Numbered from the stretch's first letter, positions 54,381 through 64,000 are shown. The stretch: DNA of 64,000 nt from Paralithodes platypus (GCA_032716605.1 CM064538.1:18951263-19015262), one strand, 5' to 3'. Numbers and translations: made by a program. The notes: a model not told the origin generated them from the letters alone.

Positions 54381-54389
54381 GTCGGCACA

Positions 54390-54869
54390 TTACCTAGTCG
54401 ACTCTAAATCAGCTTGGATTTTTGCTTGCTTAGCTCTCTCTTCTATCTTGGCTAATTCTATTTGCTGCTCACCTGCCCTGATAGCCTTTCTCTCTTCGAT
54501 CTTAGCTAATTCGAGCTGAAGCAATAATTCTGGAGATAACCCTTGAGGAGGTGAAGGTGCTACAATGTTTGAAATTACCGGTGGTCCCCCCAGGGGCAAC
54601 CCACCCTGCCAGTCACCACCCACCTGTGGAAGCGTACCCGGGGTCGGCAAACCACTGGGATGGCTGGGAGTCGAGTGTAGGGGAAGCATGGCCGAAGGGC
54701 TCTGAGCACTCAACCCATCTCGCTCACCAGTCACCCTGCCCAGTACACACGTTATCAAGTTATCCTTGGTCATGCTGCTAGTAACCGCATGACCGATAGC
54801 TGTGGCCAGGCATTGAAGACCGTACCGATCCATACCCTCCAACCGCTCGGCAGTAACAGGCCATTGCAA
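54390..54869 (-). CDS. gag: Gag N-terminal segment
   Basis: 159 codons in the same frame as the main polyprotein, separated from its first ATG by TAA and three codons. It begins with MQWPVTAERLEGMDRYGLQ, has a proline/glycine-rich middle and ends in a charged, coiled-coil-like tail (LQLELAKIEERKAIRAGEQQ and a second IELAKIEER). Because frame and character continue, I think the TAA is a nonsense change within Gag. A separate small ORF with programmed readthrough is the alternative. Confidence 0.75.
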   Translation of the reverse strand: MQWPVTAERLEGMDRYGLQCLATAIGHAVTSSMTKDNLITCVLGRVTGERDGLSAQSPSAMLPLHSTPSHPSGLPTPGTLPQVGGDWQGGLPLGGPPVISNIVAPSPPQGLSPELLLQLELAKIEERKAIRAGEQQIELAKIEERAKQAKIQADLESTR

Positions 54870-55186
54870 AAATATCCTAGCATCCTACTCACAGTTCACC
54901 CGATTAACCCTTTCATCATACTGTTGTTCCTCAGTCTCGACATTACGTACTGTGTCTCCATTCTCCTCTGACCCGGTATAAGACATGATGCTCACAAAAA
55001 TGTCTCACCACAATATTCAGAAAAGAAGTACCCCAAACTCTTCTGTAGCACTATTCACTTGCCAAAAATGTCTGAAGACTCTCAAGTGCTATACTACTTT
55101 GCCAAAAAAAAATTAACGTGCCCACTATATTCCTCAATAAAACAAATGACCACAACAATCCTGCAATTATCTCTTGGTTCACAAGA

Positions 55187-55204
55187 TCCTGAGGTAGGTC
55201 GCCA
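55187..55204 (-). promoter_or_regulatory. Primer-binding site
   Basis: On the minus strand the bases after the 5' LTR are AA then TGGCGACCTACCTC. TGG plus a tRNA-like complement two bases from the LTR is the usual primer-binding layout. An arginine-type tRNA primer is possible but not proven. Confidence 0.65.
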
Positions 55205-55206
55205 TT

Positions 55207-56911
55207 TGTTACGATCCAGGTTCTCAAAGACACAGGGCTCTTCAACATTGGACTAGATAATGGCAAAACGCAACAACGGTAACACTAGATCCAACCCCTG
55301 CCTTAAACACTGGAAAACAAAACACCATTACCGCCCTGAGTCGTGCCTGGACAACGAGGTATCCTATGACTCTGTAACTGGTGCACACACACTAGGCTGA
55401 CGCTCAATGAAACAGCCTATTCTCAAACAGTAAAAGATTACTCGATTATGTTACACAAAGAAAAGATAGTTAACGTGATTAATTAACGTTACGGTAGATA
55501 CTCAAATAACTGGCACTCCTGTATTAAAGAAAGTGCAATGCTAGTCCTACAACATCAACTGAAAACTTCTGAAATAAGTCTGATGCTGGGAAGATGTTCG
55601 TAAAGAATCTTGAACAATTATAATGCACAATACGGGTCACAATAAATGCTAGGACATATAGTAATAATAGGCAGGCGAATAATAAAGACTTCGCAAAGGT
55701 AGTAATGCTCGACAACTAAAGAAATGCTTCGTGACACAACGCAACAGCCTACTAGGGTTGTGCAACTCAACAACAACCTCGCCTCAAAAGTGCAGTGAAT
55801 AATAATGTTGCATACATATAATAATGGGGCTTATCTCTAACCAGTGTCTGCTCAGTTAATAAAGTCTAGCTGGGGTATCAAGGCAGGGCAACAATGGGCG
55901 AGCATGCGGCTCGTAGCCTAACGTTGTCCGAAGGTGGTATAATGAAGATTACGTTATATGACGGGGATGCTCTCTTGATAAATCTAGGTCTCTAGTACCT
56001 AGCTCTATCCTGGCGATCCCTCAGAAGTCAACACAAAGAGGCAGAACTATGTTGTGAGGGATAGGCTATGGCCCTCTCACACCACAGCGCTGTGCTCGCA
56101 AAGTAAACCCACCCGAAGACAACTTAGGCTCCCACAGTACCTGTCGATGTCGTGCAGGGCTTGGCTAACACTGCACACATCGGAGACAACGACACAGTAA
56201 CCTTACCCCTAGTCTAGCTTTAGATAACCAAGCAGAATCACTCAACACCTTGCCAGGGAGACATATACCGGTCTACAACCTTCCCGAGAGAGGACACATA
56301 CGGAAAATTCCGTCTCTCTAACCTCAATAAAACATAATACCTCCTTAACCTAATACATGGAAATATCTGAGAGCTTCGCGTACAATACGACTGGTCGACG
56401 GTGAACGTCTATGCTGAAACCAGAAGGGATGTTGAGTTTAATAAAGATTAGAGAATGAGAAAGGAGAAGTCGAGAGAGAGAAATAGTATGCAAAGTGGCG
56501 AGTATGGGGGACAGAATTGCAAAGGATGTAGGCGATACGCGTGTCAGGCAAGCTCCGAGCTGGTAAAGAACACGAGGCCGCGATGGGAAGGGACTAGTTG
56601 ACCACCCGGCCGCCAACGCCGTCAGCGCCCAAGCGAGCCGCGTCATAGCTCACCCCGCTGCCAGGTGTACTCCCTCACCCTCTCTCGCTCGCCTCCCACA
56701 CAAGCAACATTTATATTATAGCGAATATAAAATATAAGGCGCGGTCACAGACCAAAACAAAGACCATTTCTAGACTGTCTGTGGCAACACGACACAAATT
56801 AAATAAAGCAGATCATTCTAGGACAACTGTAGCCCATCCCCCCATCCTGGCGAGCGCTAGCGAGCTGCAATGCCCCACGCAACCATTCTGCTAACGCCGG
56901 GAGGCGTCACA
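55207..56911 (-). repeat. 5' LTR
   Basis: 1705 bp, about 99% identical to the 3' LTR. In element sense it begins TGTGACGCC and ends CGTAACA. It would contain the promoter and R region, which I cannot place exactly. Confidence 0.94.
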
Positions 56912-57045
56912 GTACACAGATATATACGTACACATATATATACGTACACAGATATATACAAACACAGATAAATACACACACATATATATATATATATGCA
57001 CACACACTGGTGGATACACAGAGACAGGGAGTTTCAATGAGTTAA

Positions 57046-57252
57046 CCCTGTGAAGATCTGATACGCATTTATTTTCTGTTATCAGGCTATGATTAGATGA
57101 TTTTATTCATATTAAACAGGGTGTATGGAAGTCAGAGGGTTAATTGAGATAGTTTTTACCCTTATAATTGCCACAGATCCTTCTTAAGCTGTATAAGATT
57201 GTCTAATGATAACCAGAATGAACTGTCAAACCGCGTCAATATCGTCAAAAGG
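57046..57252. mobile_element. MITE-P copy 9
   Basis: TTAA at 57042-57045. Ends CCCTGTGAAGATCTGATACG and, inverted, CCTTTTGACGATATTGACGC. Arms GGCTATGATTAGATGATTTT left and GCTGTATAAGATTGTCTAAT right. Positions 57253-57420 show no feature. Confidence 0.78.
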
Positions 57253-57419
57253 TAATTAGTCCACGGGCCACAGTCGACATTGGTACCACCTGAAGAGGCA
57301 AAACCCCATGGTATTTTTTGGATAGTTTGATGCCTAAAGTTGTGCCATTTAGATGTCAGGAGGACCTTTGTAGTGTGTTAAATACTATGTACTTATTGAT
57401 GGCTAATAATATACTTGAA

Positions 57420-57594
57420 TTTGACTTAAATTTCAAGTTTTTCCTGGCGAGCGATAGCGAGCCTGTAATTTGGAAGGAACTTTGGCCGGGACATTATTGT
57501 GCCGATAAATGTATACATTTATCTCGATGAGAGGTCTTGAGGGGTATTTTTTAAAGTTTGATGGTGGTCTAGGGAGCAAACTCAAAACCTCCCC
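57420..57594. mobile_element. MITE-A copy 5, right half
   Basis: CCTGGCGAGCGATAGCGAGC, TTTATCTCGATGAGAGGTC and GTTTGATGGTGGTCTAGGGA, ending in CCTCCCC-TTAA (57595-57598). The left half is missing. Confidence 0.75.
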
Positions 57595-57598
57595 TTAA

Positions 57599-57934
57599 GG
57601 GGGTAGTGTGTGGTTTTTGGGCTATATATTTATATATTTAATTATATTTTAGTTTCCTCGCCAGACCTCCATAGAGATTAGAAGATAAATGTGTACATTT
57701 TTCGGTAGAAAAATATCCCGGCCGAAGGCAGATTCCTTCTAAAATTAGGGGCTCTTTAATTCTCGCCAGGTAAAAAAAGACCCCTAAAGAGCACGAATGG
57801 TCTTAACATTGAATACAAAATTAGGCGAAATGTCTCAAAATCGCCAAACTAACGGAACGAACGTCTTAAAACCTTAAAACAATTATGCTAAACATGAGGG
57901 AGAAGGGGGTCCATAAAAAGCGAGTACCTCCCCC
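57599..57934. mobile_element. MITE-A copy 6 (reverse), sharing a TTAA with copy 5
   Basis: TTAA at 57595-57598 and 57935-57938, 336 bp. Carries GACCTCCATAGAGATTAG, CCGGCCGAAGGC, TTAGGCGAAATGTCTC and GCTAAACATGAGGGAGAAGG. Copies 5 and 6 face each other across one TTAA. Confidence 0.85.
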
Positions 57935-57938
57935 TTAA

Positions 57939-58104
57939 CAACTATTTACAACTTCTGAGGGAATTTTGTTTCACGTAGAATAGGTCTTGCATGTGGAAAG
58001 TTTCCTTGCATACATGTGTTGAATATCTTTCCTTCCAACTTCCAGCCATGATTGCGTGTTGTATTCGTATTGAGACTAAGCAGTTTGGTATAATCCACAT
58101 TGTC
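57939..58104 (-). pseudogene. CR1/Jockey-like LINE scrap, target of two MITEs
   Basis: CAACTATTTACAACTTCTGA through GGTATAATCCACATTGTC matches 39265-39435 of the LINE relic there. The LINE sequence resumes after MITE-A copy 7 at about 58526-58548 and perhaps after MITE-B copy 4 at 58906. Confidence 0.7.
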
Positions 58105-58525
58105 AATTTTTTTTCTGAACCCCTTTCTTCCTCATGTTTAGTCTCATTGATTTTGAAATTGTAAGACGTTCGCCCGACTAGTTTGGCGATTTTAAGAACT
58201 TTCGCCACATTAATGTCAATGTCAAGACCTTTCGTGGCACTTAGGAGTTTGATTTTTTCCTAGCTAGCGATAGCGAGCCTGTAATTTAAGAGGAACCGGC
58301 CTCCGTCCGGGACATTTTTCTACCGAAAAATTTACAAATTTATCTTGAAAGGGGGTCTAGGGGGTGTATTTTAAAGCTTGATGGAGGTCTAGCGAGGAAA
58401 TAAAACCTATATAATAATAAATGCATAAATAAAACATATATAATAATAAATGCATAAATAAAACATACGGTATATAATAATAAATGCATAAATATATCGA
58501 CCAATAAATAAACTCCTCCCCTTTA
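58105..58525. mobile_element. MITE-A copy 7 with a 28-bp internal triplication
   Basis: CTTCCTCATGTTTAGTCTCA, GGCGATTTTAAGAACTTTCG, TAGCTAGCGATAGCGAGCCT, TCTACCGAAAAATTTAC and AAGCTTGATGGAGGTC identify the family. Near the right end the unit AAACATATATAATAATAAAT-GCATAAAT occurs three times (58405-58490). The right border is CCCC-TTTAA; the left TTAA is lost. Confidence 0.8.
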
Positions 58526-58552
58526 AGAACTGTACCCCATTAAGTATTTTAA

Positions 58553-58905
58553 GGGGGGTTACCTGCTTTTGTTCTCTCCTTTTCTCGCTTTCTCTGACTT
58601 GTATCCATTCGGCCCCATTCAACCTACTGCTTTAATACGTTTATCCCCATCCAGGTGTTGATTTCTTCCTGGCGAGCGATAGCGAGCCAGCATTGTATGT
58701 AGAAATCCGGCTTCGTCGGAGAATTTGTTTATCGAAAAATTTACAAATTTAGCCAGCTGTCAAAATTGTTTTTGTTTAAATATGCTGGCTCGCGACACCT
58801 GAATGGGGATAATATTCTTAAAACAGTAGGCTGAATGGGGCCGAATGGATACAACCCAGAGAGAGAGGGAGAAAGAGAGAGAACAGAAAAACTAGGTGGG
58901 CCCCC
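58553..58905. mobile_element. MITE-B copy 4 (foldback, TTAA-flanked)
   Basis: TTAA at 58549-58552 and 58906-58909, 353 bp. Ends GGGGGGTTACCTG and, inverted, GGGGGCCCACCTAG. Arms CATTCGGCCCCATTCAACC and CTGGCGAGCGATAGCGAGCC; the loop hairpin is TCCGGCTTCGTCGGA. Confidence 0.87.
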
Positions 58906-59007
58906 TTAAAGACTTGATTGAGGATGTTGATGTTTATATTGAGCTCGTTGAGTACACTTATTATAGGAAGGTTCAAGGTACTATCTATTGTTTCACACAT
59001 AATTTCT

Positions 59008-59072
59008 CTCTCTCTCTCTCTCCACCAAGACAGATAGAGCCCCCCTCCCTCAACCCCGACAGAGCAACCCCC

Positions 59073-59155
<83 letters not shown>
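59008..59155. repeat. CT microsatellite with a short duplication
   Basis: Two (CT)n blocks. CTCTCCACCAAGACAGA occurs at both 59021 and 59151. Confidence 0.93.
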
Positions 59156-59156
<1 letters not shown>

Positions 59157-59288
59157 CCAAGACAGAGGAGGTATTGAGTGGATTAAAACTGTCTACGCGC
59201 GTGCCACCAACTTTAGGGGCGCCTTTAGGTGAGCGCCTCGCTCACCAATTATTTCAAGATTTCCGACTTAATGAGCAAAGTTCGGGCC

Positions 59289-59404
59289 CCTGTGTGTGTG
59301 TGTGTGTGTTAGAGAGAGAGAGAGTGTGTGTGTGTGTGTGGGAGAGAAAAAAAATGTGTGTGTGTGCTTGTGTGTACTTCTGTGTGTATGTGTGTGTGTG
59401 TGTG
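59289..59404. repeat. GT/GA microsatellite
   Basis: (GT)n blocks alternating with GAGAGA and A8. Confidence 0.95.
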
Positions 59405-59530
59405 GACAAGCGGTGGTGTGCTTAAAGGTACGAAATTGACTAAATATGTAGGTTTGCAGGTACATGAGGTTTGGGGCGACAGTTTAAGTGTACACACCTC
59501 TTCTAAAATACGTTGAAATGGAGTGTTTAT

Positions 59531-59566
59531 GGTTAGGTTAGGTAAGTTAGGTTAGGTTAGGTTAAG
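59531..59566. repeat. Short TTAGG telomere-like run
   Basis: GGTTAGGTTAGGTAAG then TTAGGTTAGGTTAGGTTAAG: five exact TTAGG pentamers with one interruption. TTAGG is the ancestral arthropod telomere repeat. The run is short and could be chance. Confidence 0.6.
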
Positions 59567-59679
59567 TTTGATCTAGATAGTTCTATTTAGGTTGAAAAAT
59601 CGTAAGCAATCGTAAGCGTACTCGTAAGCATGCACAATTAACGTCTGTACCGATAAACACACCACAGCTTGTGTGTGGG

Positions 59680-59764
59680 GCGGAGGGGGCGGGGGTTGGG
59701 GTGGGGGGGGGGGGGGAGGGGGGGGGGGGAGGGGAGGGGAGGGGAGGGGAGGGGAGGGGAGGTG
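59680..59764. repeat. G-rich tract and (GGGGA)n
   Basis: Long G runs then GGGGA repeated about seven times; strong G-quadruplex potential. Confidence 0.95.
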
Positions 59765-59929
59765 AGCTAGTCTGTGTGTGATGTGATTAAGGGGGGAAGG
59801 TTGATTTATCTGGCCCCCTTCTCTCCCATACGTAACCCCATTAGTTTGTACATTTTAAGAAGATTGTCCCATTATTTTGGCGATCTTTCACCACATTTCT
59901 TTGTCAGTATGAGGACCTTAAAGGAAGGA

Positions 59930-60469
59930 GTGAAAGCAAGTGCAGAGGTAGTATGCGGCAAAAGGAAAGTAGGAGGCAGAGGTATCAGGAAGGGAAGCGA
60001 GTGGTGGAATGATACGGTGAGAAAGGCAGTTGAGGAGAAGAGACAGTGTTTTGAGAGGGTTTTACAGGATGGTAGTGTTGAGATATGGGAGAGGTACAAG
60101 GAGAAAAGGAGACAGGTGGAAAATTAGAGAAACGAAAAAAGCTGCAAACGAAAGGTGGGGCCAAAGGCTGAGTGAGAATTTTGAAGAACGAAGAAAGATG
60201 TTCTGGAAGGAGGTAAATAAAGTAAGGAAAGGAGGACAAAAGAGAGGGAAGAGTCAGTGAAAGATGAAAATGGAGAATTACTAGTGGAACCAGTTGAAGT
60301 GAGGAAAAGATATGCCGAGTATTTTGAATCTTTGTTAAATACAAGAGATGGAAGAGAAGCAGTGATTGAAGCAGAGGTGGATGGAGATAGGTTACCCAGG
60401 CCACCCAGGTGGCAAGGAATGAATGAAAGGATTGAGGAAAATGAGGTGAAAGAAGCAGTGACACAATGA
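59930..60469 (+). pseudogene. LINE linker between endonuclease and RT, frameshifted
   Basis: Plus-strand pieces in order: EWWNDTVRKAVEEKRQCFER (to 60127), ANERWGQRLSENFEERRKMF in a second frame (60030-60260), and LLVEPVEVRKRYAEYFESLL in a third (60257-60469). WWND...EKR is the usual start of the region after the endonuclease. Two frameshifts lie near 60120 and 60255, and a third at about 60467 where the stop codon overlaps the next frame. Confidence 0.82.
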
Positions 60470-61386
60470 GAGCGGGAAAAGCAGAAGGTTTGGATGGTAT
60501 TGCTGTGGAGTGTATAAAGAAGGGTGGAGATGTGATAATAGATTGGTTGGTGAGACTTTTCAATGTGTGCTTTGCTGTGTCAATGGTACCAATAGACTGG
60601 AAGAGTGCATGTATTGTGCCGTTGTACAAGGGGAAGGGAGATCGGCAGGAGTGTTCAAGTTATAGAGGTATTAGTGTATTGTCAGTGGTTGGAAAGCTGT
60701 ATGGCAGGGTGTTGATAGAGAGGATAATAAAGTGTACGGAAGTTGCAATAGGAGAAGAACAGTGCGGTTTTAGGAGGGGAAGAGGGTGCGTGGATCAGAT
60801 GTTTGCAGTAAGACAGTTATGCGAGAAGTATTTAGAGAAGCATAAGGAGATATTTTGGGCTTTTATGGACTTGGAAAAAGCGTATGATCGTGTGGACCGT
60901 GAAGCAATGTGGAAGGTGTTAAGGATTTATGAAATAGGAGGAAATTTGTTAGAAGCAGTTAAGAGTTTTTATGAAGGGAGCAGAGCATGTGTGAGAGTAG
61001 GAAATGGTGAGTTGAGTGAATGGTTTGAGGTAAAGGTAGGTTTGCGACAGGGTTGTGTAATGTCACCATGGCTGTTTAATATGTTTATGGATGGTGTGGT
61101 GAGGGAGGTGAAAAGGAGAACTATGGGAAGAGGATTGGGTTTAGTAGGAAAGAATGGTAGAGATTGGGAGTTGAATCAGTTGCTGTTCGCTGATGACACA
61201 GCATTGGTGGCGGATTCTGATGAGAAACTGCAGCGGGTAGTCAAAGAGTTTGGTGTGGTTTGTGGAAGGAGGAAACTGAAGGTGAATGTCAATAAAAGTA
61301 AAGTAATGGTGTGTAATAGGGGAGAGCATAGGGTGAATATAGATGTGAGGCTGGATGGGGAAATATTGGAACAAGTAGTGTTTTAA
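60466..61386 (+). CDS. RTE-like reverse transcriptase domain
   Basis: 306 codons. Blocks in order: KAEGLDGIAVE, PIDWKSACIVPLYKGKGD, SSYRGISVLSVVGKLYGRVL, QCGFRRGRGCVDQMFAVRQL, FMDLEKAYDRVDREAMW (first catalytic aspartate), GLRQGCVMSPWLFNMFMDGV and LLFADDTALVAD (catalytic pair), then KLKVNVNKSKVMVCNRG. The domain looks catalytically complete. The frame ends at 61386 only because a T run has four T instead of three; the protein continues with a KYLGG motif in the next frame. The ATG at 60466 is not a natural start. Confidence 0.92.
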   Translation: MRAGKAEGLDGIAVECIKKGGDVIIDWLVRLFNVCFAVSMVPIDWKSACIVPLYKGKGDRQECSSYRGISVLSVVGKLYGRVLIERIIKCTEVAIGEEQCGFRRGRGCVDQMFAVRQLCEKYLEKHKEIFWAFMDLEKAYDRVDREAMWKVLRIYEIGGNLLEAVKSFYEGSRACVRVGNGELSEWFEVKVGLRQGCVMSPWLFNMFMDGVVREVKRRTMGRGLGLVGKNGRDWELNQLLFADDTALVADSDEKLQRVVKEFGVVCGRRKLKVNVNKSKVMVCNRGEHRVNIDVRLDGEILEQVVF

Positions 61387-61951
61387 ATATCTAGGAGGAA
61401 CGATAAGCAGGAGTGGAGGTATGGAAGTGGAGGTAAAACAGAGAGTGTGTGAAGGAAGGAAGGTTTTCGCAGCAATGGGAAGTATGTGGAAGACGGGAAA
61501 TCTCGGAGTGAAAGTAAAAAGTGCACTGTATCAAGGAATTGTTGTGCCAACAGTAATGTATGGGGATGAGACATGGGCTCTGAAGAAAAAGGAGAAAAGA
61601 GGGCTGGATGTGATGGAGATGAGCTGCTTGAGGAGTATGTGTGGAGTTACTCGTAGAGACAGATTGAGGAATGAAGAGATACGTAGAAGAGTGGGGCAGC
61701 AAGAACATTTGTCAGCCAGAGTGGACAGAAGGGTGCTGAGCTGGTATGGTCATGTTGAACTAATGGGAGATGAAAGGCTTCCAAAGAGAATATGTGAGTC
61801 AGGTACAAGGGGAGATAGAAGGGCAGGAAGACCCCCATTGAGATGGAGAGACTGTGTAAGAAAGGCTTTGGATGATAGAGGAATGACTATAGATCAGGCA
61901 GGGGAAGTGGTGGTGGACAGGAGTGAATGGAGAATGCTTGTGAATAGTTGA
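61387..61951 (+). CDS. RTE-like LINE C-terminal domain
   Basis: Continues the RT after a one-base frameshift: KYLGGT near 61387, VKSALYQGIVVPTVMYGDET, RSMCGVTRRDRLRNEEIRRR, RVLSWYGHVELMGDERLPKR and RRAGRPPLRWRDCV, ending at the stop in 61949-61951. This arginine-rich tail with GH and RWRD motifs is standard for RTE/RTE-like LINEs. No stop inside. Confidence 0.9.
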
Positions 61952-62584
61952 GTGAACACGTGGTCATTTGGAGTAAGGGGTCGGGCGCAAGTTGGACTAG
62001 ATAATAGTCCATCAGGCGCCTGGCCCGGGGAGACTATTAATATGAAGGGTGTGCCTGGAAGTGTGGTGGGAGGGCTTGTGGCTTTGGCTCCGCTGCATGT
62101 CTGCCTGCCGAGATCGGAACCTCTCCGGGTGGTCAGGGGCCGGGGGAGTGCTGGAGCGACCTTGGTAACCCTGGTCTCTGGGTCTTCTCCTGGGTGACCT
62201 GGATGTGTGAGAGTTTGTGTTTTTTATCTGTGTTTATTTTGTGTTTTATGTTGTTTTTGTGTTTTCCCTGTTCTTGCTCTGTCTTGAGTCGGCAACCCCC
62301 AAAATGGGGATTGGGCCTGAGCATATAGATAGAATAGATAGATAGAATGAGGACCTTTCGTACCATTTAGGTGTCGATTTTTTACTGGATAGCGATAGCG
62401 AGCCTGTAATTTCAGGAGGAACGCCCGGACATTTTTCTAACGAAAAATTTACACATTTATCTCGAAGGGGGTCTAGGGGTGTTTTGTTTAAGCTTGACAG
62501 AGGTATAGCAAGGAAAACAAAAAAATATTTAGGCCAAAAATAATATCCCCAACCCCCTTAAGAAAATCCGTATATCTTTGTTCG

Positions 62585-62815
62585 TGTATTTACCTAATTG
62601 TATACCTAATTGTATTTACCTAATTGTATTTACCTAATTGCATTTTACAGGATTGAGATTACTCTCGTAGTGTCCCGTTAGCCTTTAACTTATCATATTT
62701 TACTTTAAAAGCTTGAATACTTTGTGCACACACTAGGTCGTTTGGTAACTCATTCCACTTCTCAACCATTCTATCTGGAAAACCAAACTTCCTAACATCT
62801 TTCCTTTCGTGTGTG
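62585..62815 (-). pseudogene. CR1-like LINE C-terminus with tandem 3' tail
   Basis: The minus strand reads RKDVRKFGFPDRMVEKWNEL then PNDLVCAQSIQAFKVKYDKL to a stop near 62659. A tail of about four copies of CAATTAGGTAAATA (62585-62645) follows. Tandem 8-14-bp tails are typical of CR1/L2-like LINEs. Upstream it breaks at a GT microsatellite (62810-62830). Confidence 0.75.
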
Positions 62816-62830
62816 TGCGTGTGTGTGTTT

Positions 62831-63832
62831 GTTCCTCTGTATGTTATGAGTCTTTTGTGTGCATTTATGTAGATATGCATGTGTGTGTGCAACAGAAGTG
62901 AATATTTTAATGTATATCTGCGTGAAATACATACATCCTTCCTCATCAGAGTTATATGCCTTGTATCGTATAAATACGATAGACTATGACTCTTTTGTGA
63001 TCTTGTATGTCTCTGTGACGTCACGATCTCTCCTACAGCACGATGTAGGACGAGTAGATCGTATATTATAAGATTGTAAATAAGTTAAGTTATAAAAGGC
63101 CTAATATGCTATTAAGCAATATTGCCATGGTCTTATGTAGTATATATGAATTTATCGTATATATTAATATAATTTATCGTATAGAGCAACCTAAATGCGG
63201 TACGATAATTTGGGCTCCTGGCGGTTTGCCAAGACAGCAAGGTGTGCTTTTGAGGTACGTCAGAGCCTTCACGAACACCAACCAGTTAACATCTAATTTT
63301 CCGCCCTCAGTTGATCGTGCTTTTGTGCCTCTAATCACAATACACATACAGCAATACACACAGCTACACCATCACGACGCTCTCATCGACATCATGACTG
63401 ACTGATAGATAAGCATATTATTCATGTCCATTCCCATGTAATCATTTATTCTTTCTTTAACTTGACTCGTGTCTTGGGACCGAAGTCTCGTTCCCCATTG
63501 TCCACCACCATATTGGGTAAAACGTTCTCCCTTGCCTCATTGCCACGTGGAACTATTGGTGAGTTAATTCCTGGCTAATATTAACCATTATAACCTTACC
63601 CTATAATTATATACATTTATTATGTGAGACCTTTGGATATAAATTAGCTTGTTTCAGATTGAATTCAATTTAGATATAGAGTATTCATTTAGATTGATTT
63701 TATTTGATTCATTATAGCTTAGTAACATTTAACTTCCATTGATAGTTTACCACACCTTGATCACCTTCACACAATCCGACTTTCTCTGCTTCAAAGTACA
63801 CCCACACACCCACACACACACACACATACACA

Positions 63833-63872
<40 letters not shown>

Positions 63873-64000
63873 CACACACTCCTGGTGATAAGTTGAGGAC
63901 GTCTGGTCGTCCCTCGGTCATGCTGATGCACCACCGCCAGTAGTAGTCATCCACCGCTCGTCCCCGTCCCCAGTGGAAGACAAGGGGGCAAGGGGACCAG
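62831..64000. other. No gene recognised; CA microsatellite at 63797-63880
   Basis: The sequence is AT-rich with no domain-bearing frame. A (CA)n tract lies at 63797-63880, broken by CTCTCAC. The final 100 bases turn C/G-rich and could be the start of an element beyond the window, but nothing identifies it. Confidence 0.5.

Larger units (their letters stand above)
47545..56915 (-). mobile_element. Complete Gypsy-type LTR retrotransposon with integrase before RT (Gmr1-like)
   Basis: Target duplication GTAC (47545-47548 and 56912-56915) encloses LTRs at 47549-49254 and 55207-56911. The LTRs differ at about twenty positions by eye (near 1.2%), so the insertion is fairly recent. Coding is on the minus strand: Gag, protease, integrase, RT, RNase H, with integrase ahead of RT. 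The reading frame is broken by a TAA in Gag, a TAG in RT and a 479-bp TTAA element in RT. A primer-binding site and a polypurine tract are in place. A leader (54870-55186) and a 3' segment of about 490 bp (49264-49756) are non-coding. Confidence 0.93.
59920..62346 (+). mobile_element. RTE-like LINE, 5'-truncated, 2.4 kb, with 11-bp target duplication
   Basis: Flanked by ATGAGGACCTT at 59909-59919 and 62347-62357. It has RT reading frames broken by a few frameshifts (next entries), a 3' UTR of about 390 bp (61952-62315) and a tail ATAGATAGAATAGATAGATA. The endonuclease is absent through 5' truncation. The insertion point lies inside MITE-A copy 8. Confidence 0.9.
59791..62557. mobile_element. 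MITE-A copy 8, split by an RTE-like LINE
   Basis: TTAA at 59787-59790 and 62558-62561. The left part (59791-59919) has CCCCTTCTCTCCCATACG, CCCCATTAGTTTGTAC and TTTGGCGATC. The right part (62347-62557) has TTAGGTGTCGATTTTTTAC, TAGCGATAGCGAGCCTGTAA and AACGAAAAATTTAC. Both parts overlap in ATGAGGACCTT, the target duplication of the inserted LINE. Confidence 0.9.

Noticed and set aside
62831..64000. Host exon near the right edge
   Set aside because: No domain, splice or codon pattern that supports it.

Overview
This is a eukaryotic window, most likely from an arthropod and, as an inference, a decapod crustacean. I find no host protein-coding gene. Almost everything recognisable is a retrotransposon relic, a TTAA-flanked miniature inverted-repeat element (MITE), a tandem array or a microsatellite. 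The taxonomic hint is soft: a short TTAGG-type telomere-like run (59531-59566), very heavy CA/CT/AT/GGAA microsatellite load, and CR1/Jockey/RTE-like plus Gypsy elements of arthropod character.

Layout. 1-5.8 kb: overlapping, mostly minus-strand CR1/Jockey-superfamily reverse transcriptase (RT) relics; one contains a perfect 39-bp minisatellite amplified from its own RT codons. 5.8-7.3 kb: AT and G runs and a hammerhead-ribozyme-like motif. 7.3-13.0 kb: a 28-bp satellite of about 200 units. 13.0-17.6 kb: nested MITEs and an endonuclease relic, with a 32-bp array grown from a MITE end. 17.7-21.5 kb: a 45-bp satellite. 21.6-25.5 kb: RTE relic, MITEs, microsatellites. 25.6-28.7 kb: a 5'-truncated but long-open Jockey-like element (endonuclease-RT). 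29-34 kb: an RT relic whose catalytic YADD region became a 67-bp array, split by a second, inverted copy of the Jockey-like element. 34.6-41 kb: more RT relics, a 1-kb pyrimidine tract and nested MITEs. 41.4-44.3 kb: 18-bp and 67-bp arrays. 44.7-47 kb: a solo LTR inside a MITE. 47.5-56.9 kb: a complete Gypsy-type LTR retrotransposon on the minus strand, with 4-bp target duplication, near-identical LTRs and integrase encoded upstream of RT (Gmr1-like order). 57-64 kb: MITEs, microsatellites and a 2.4-kb RTE-like insertion that splits a MITE with an 11-bp target duplication.

How it works together. The window is a stratified pile of insertions. MITEs land at TTAA in older RT genes and in each other; LINEs, an LTR element and a solo LTR then land in MITEs; short segments of these elements have repeatedly been amplified into minisatellites. 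Most coding sequence is decayed, except the Jockey-like copy at 25.6-28.6 kb and the Gypsy gag-pol, which is broken by two nonsense codons and one MITE insertion.
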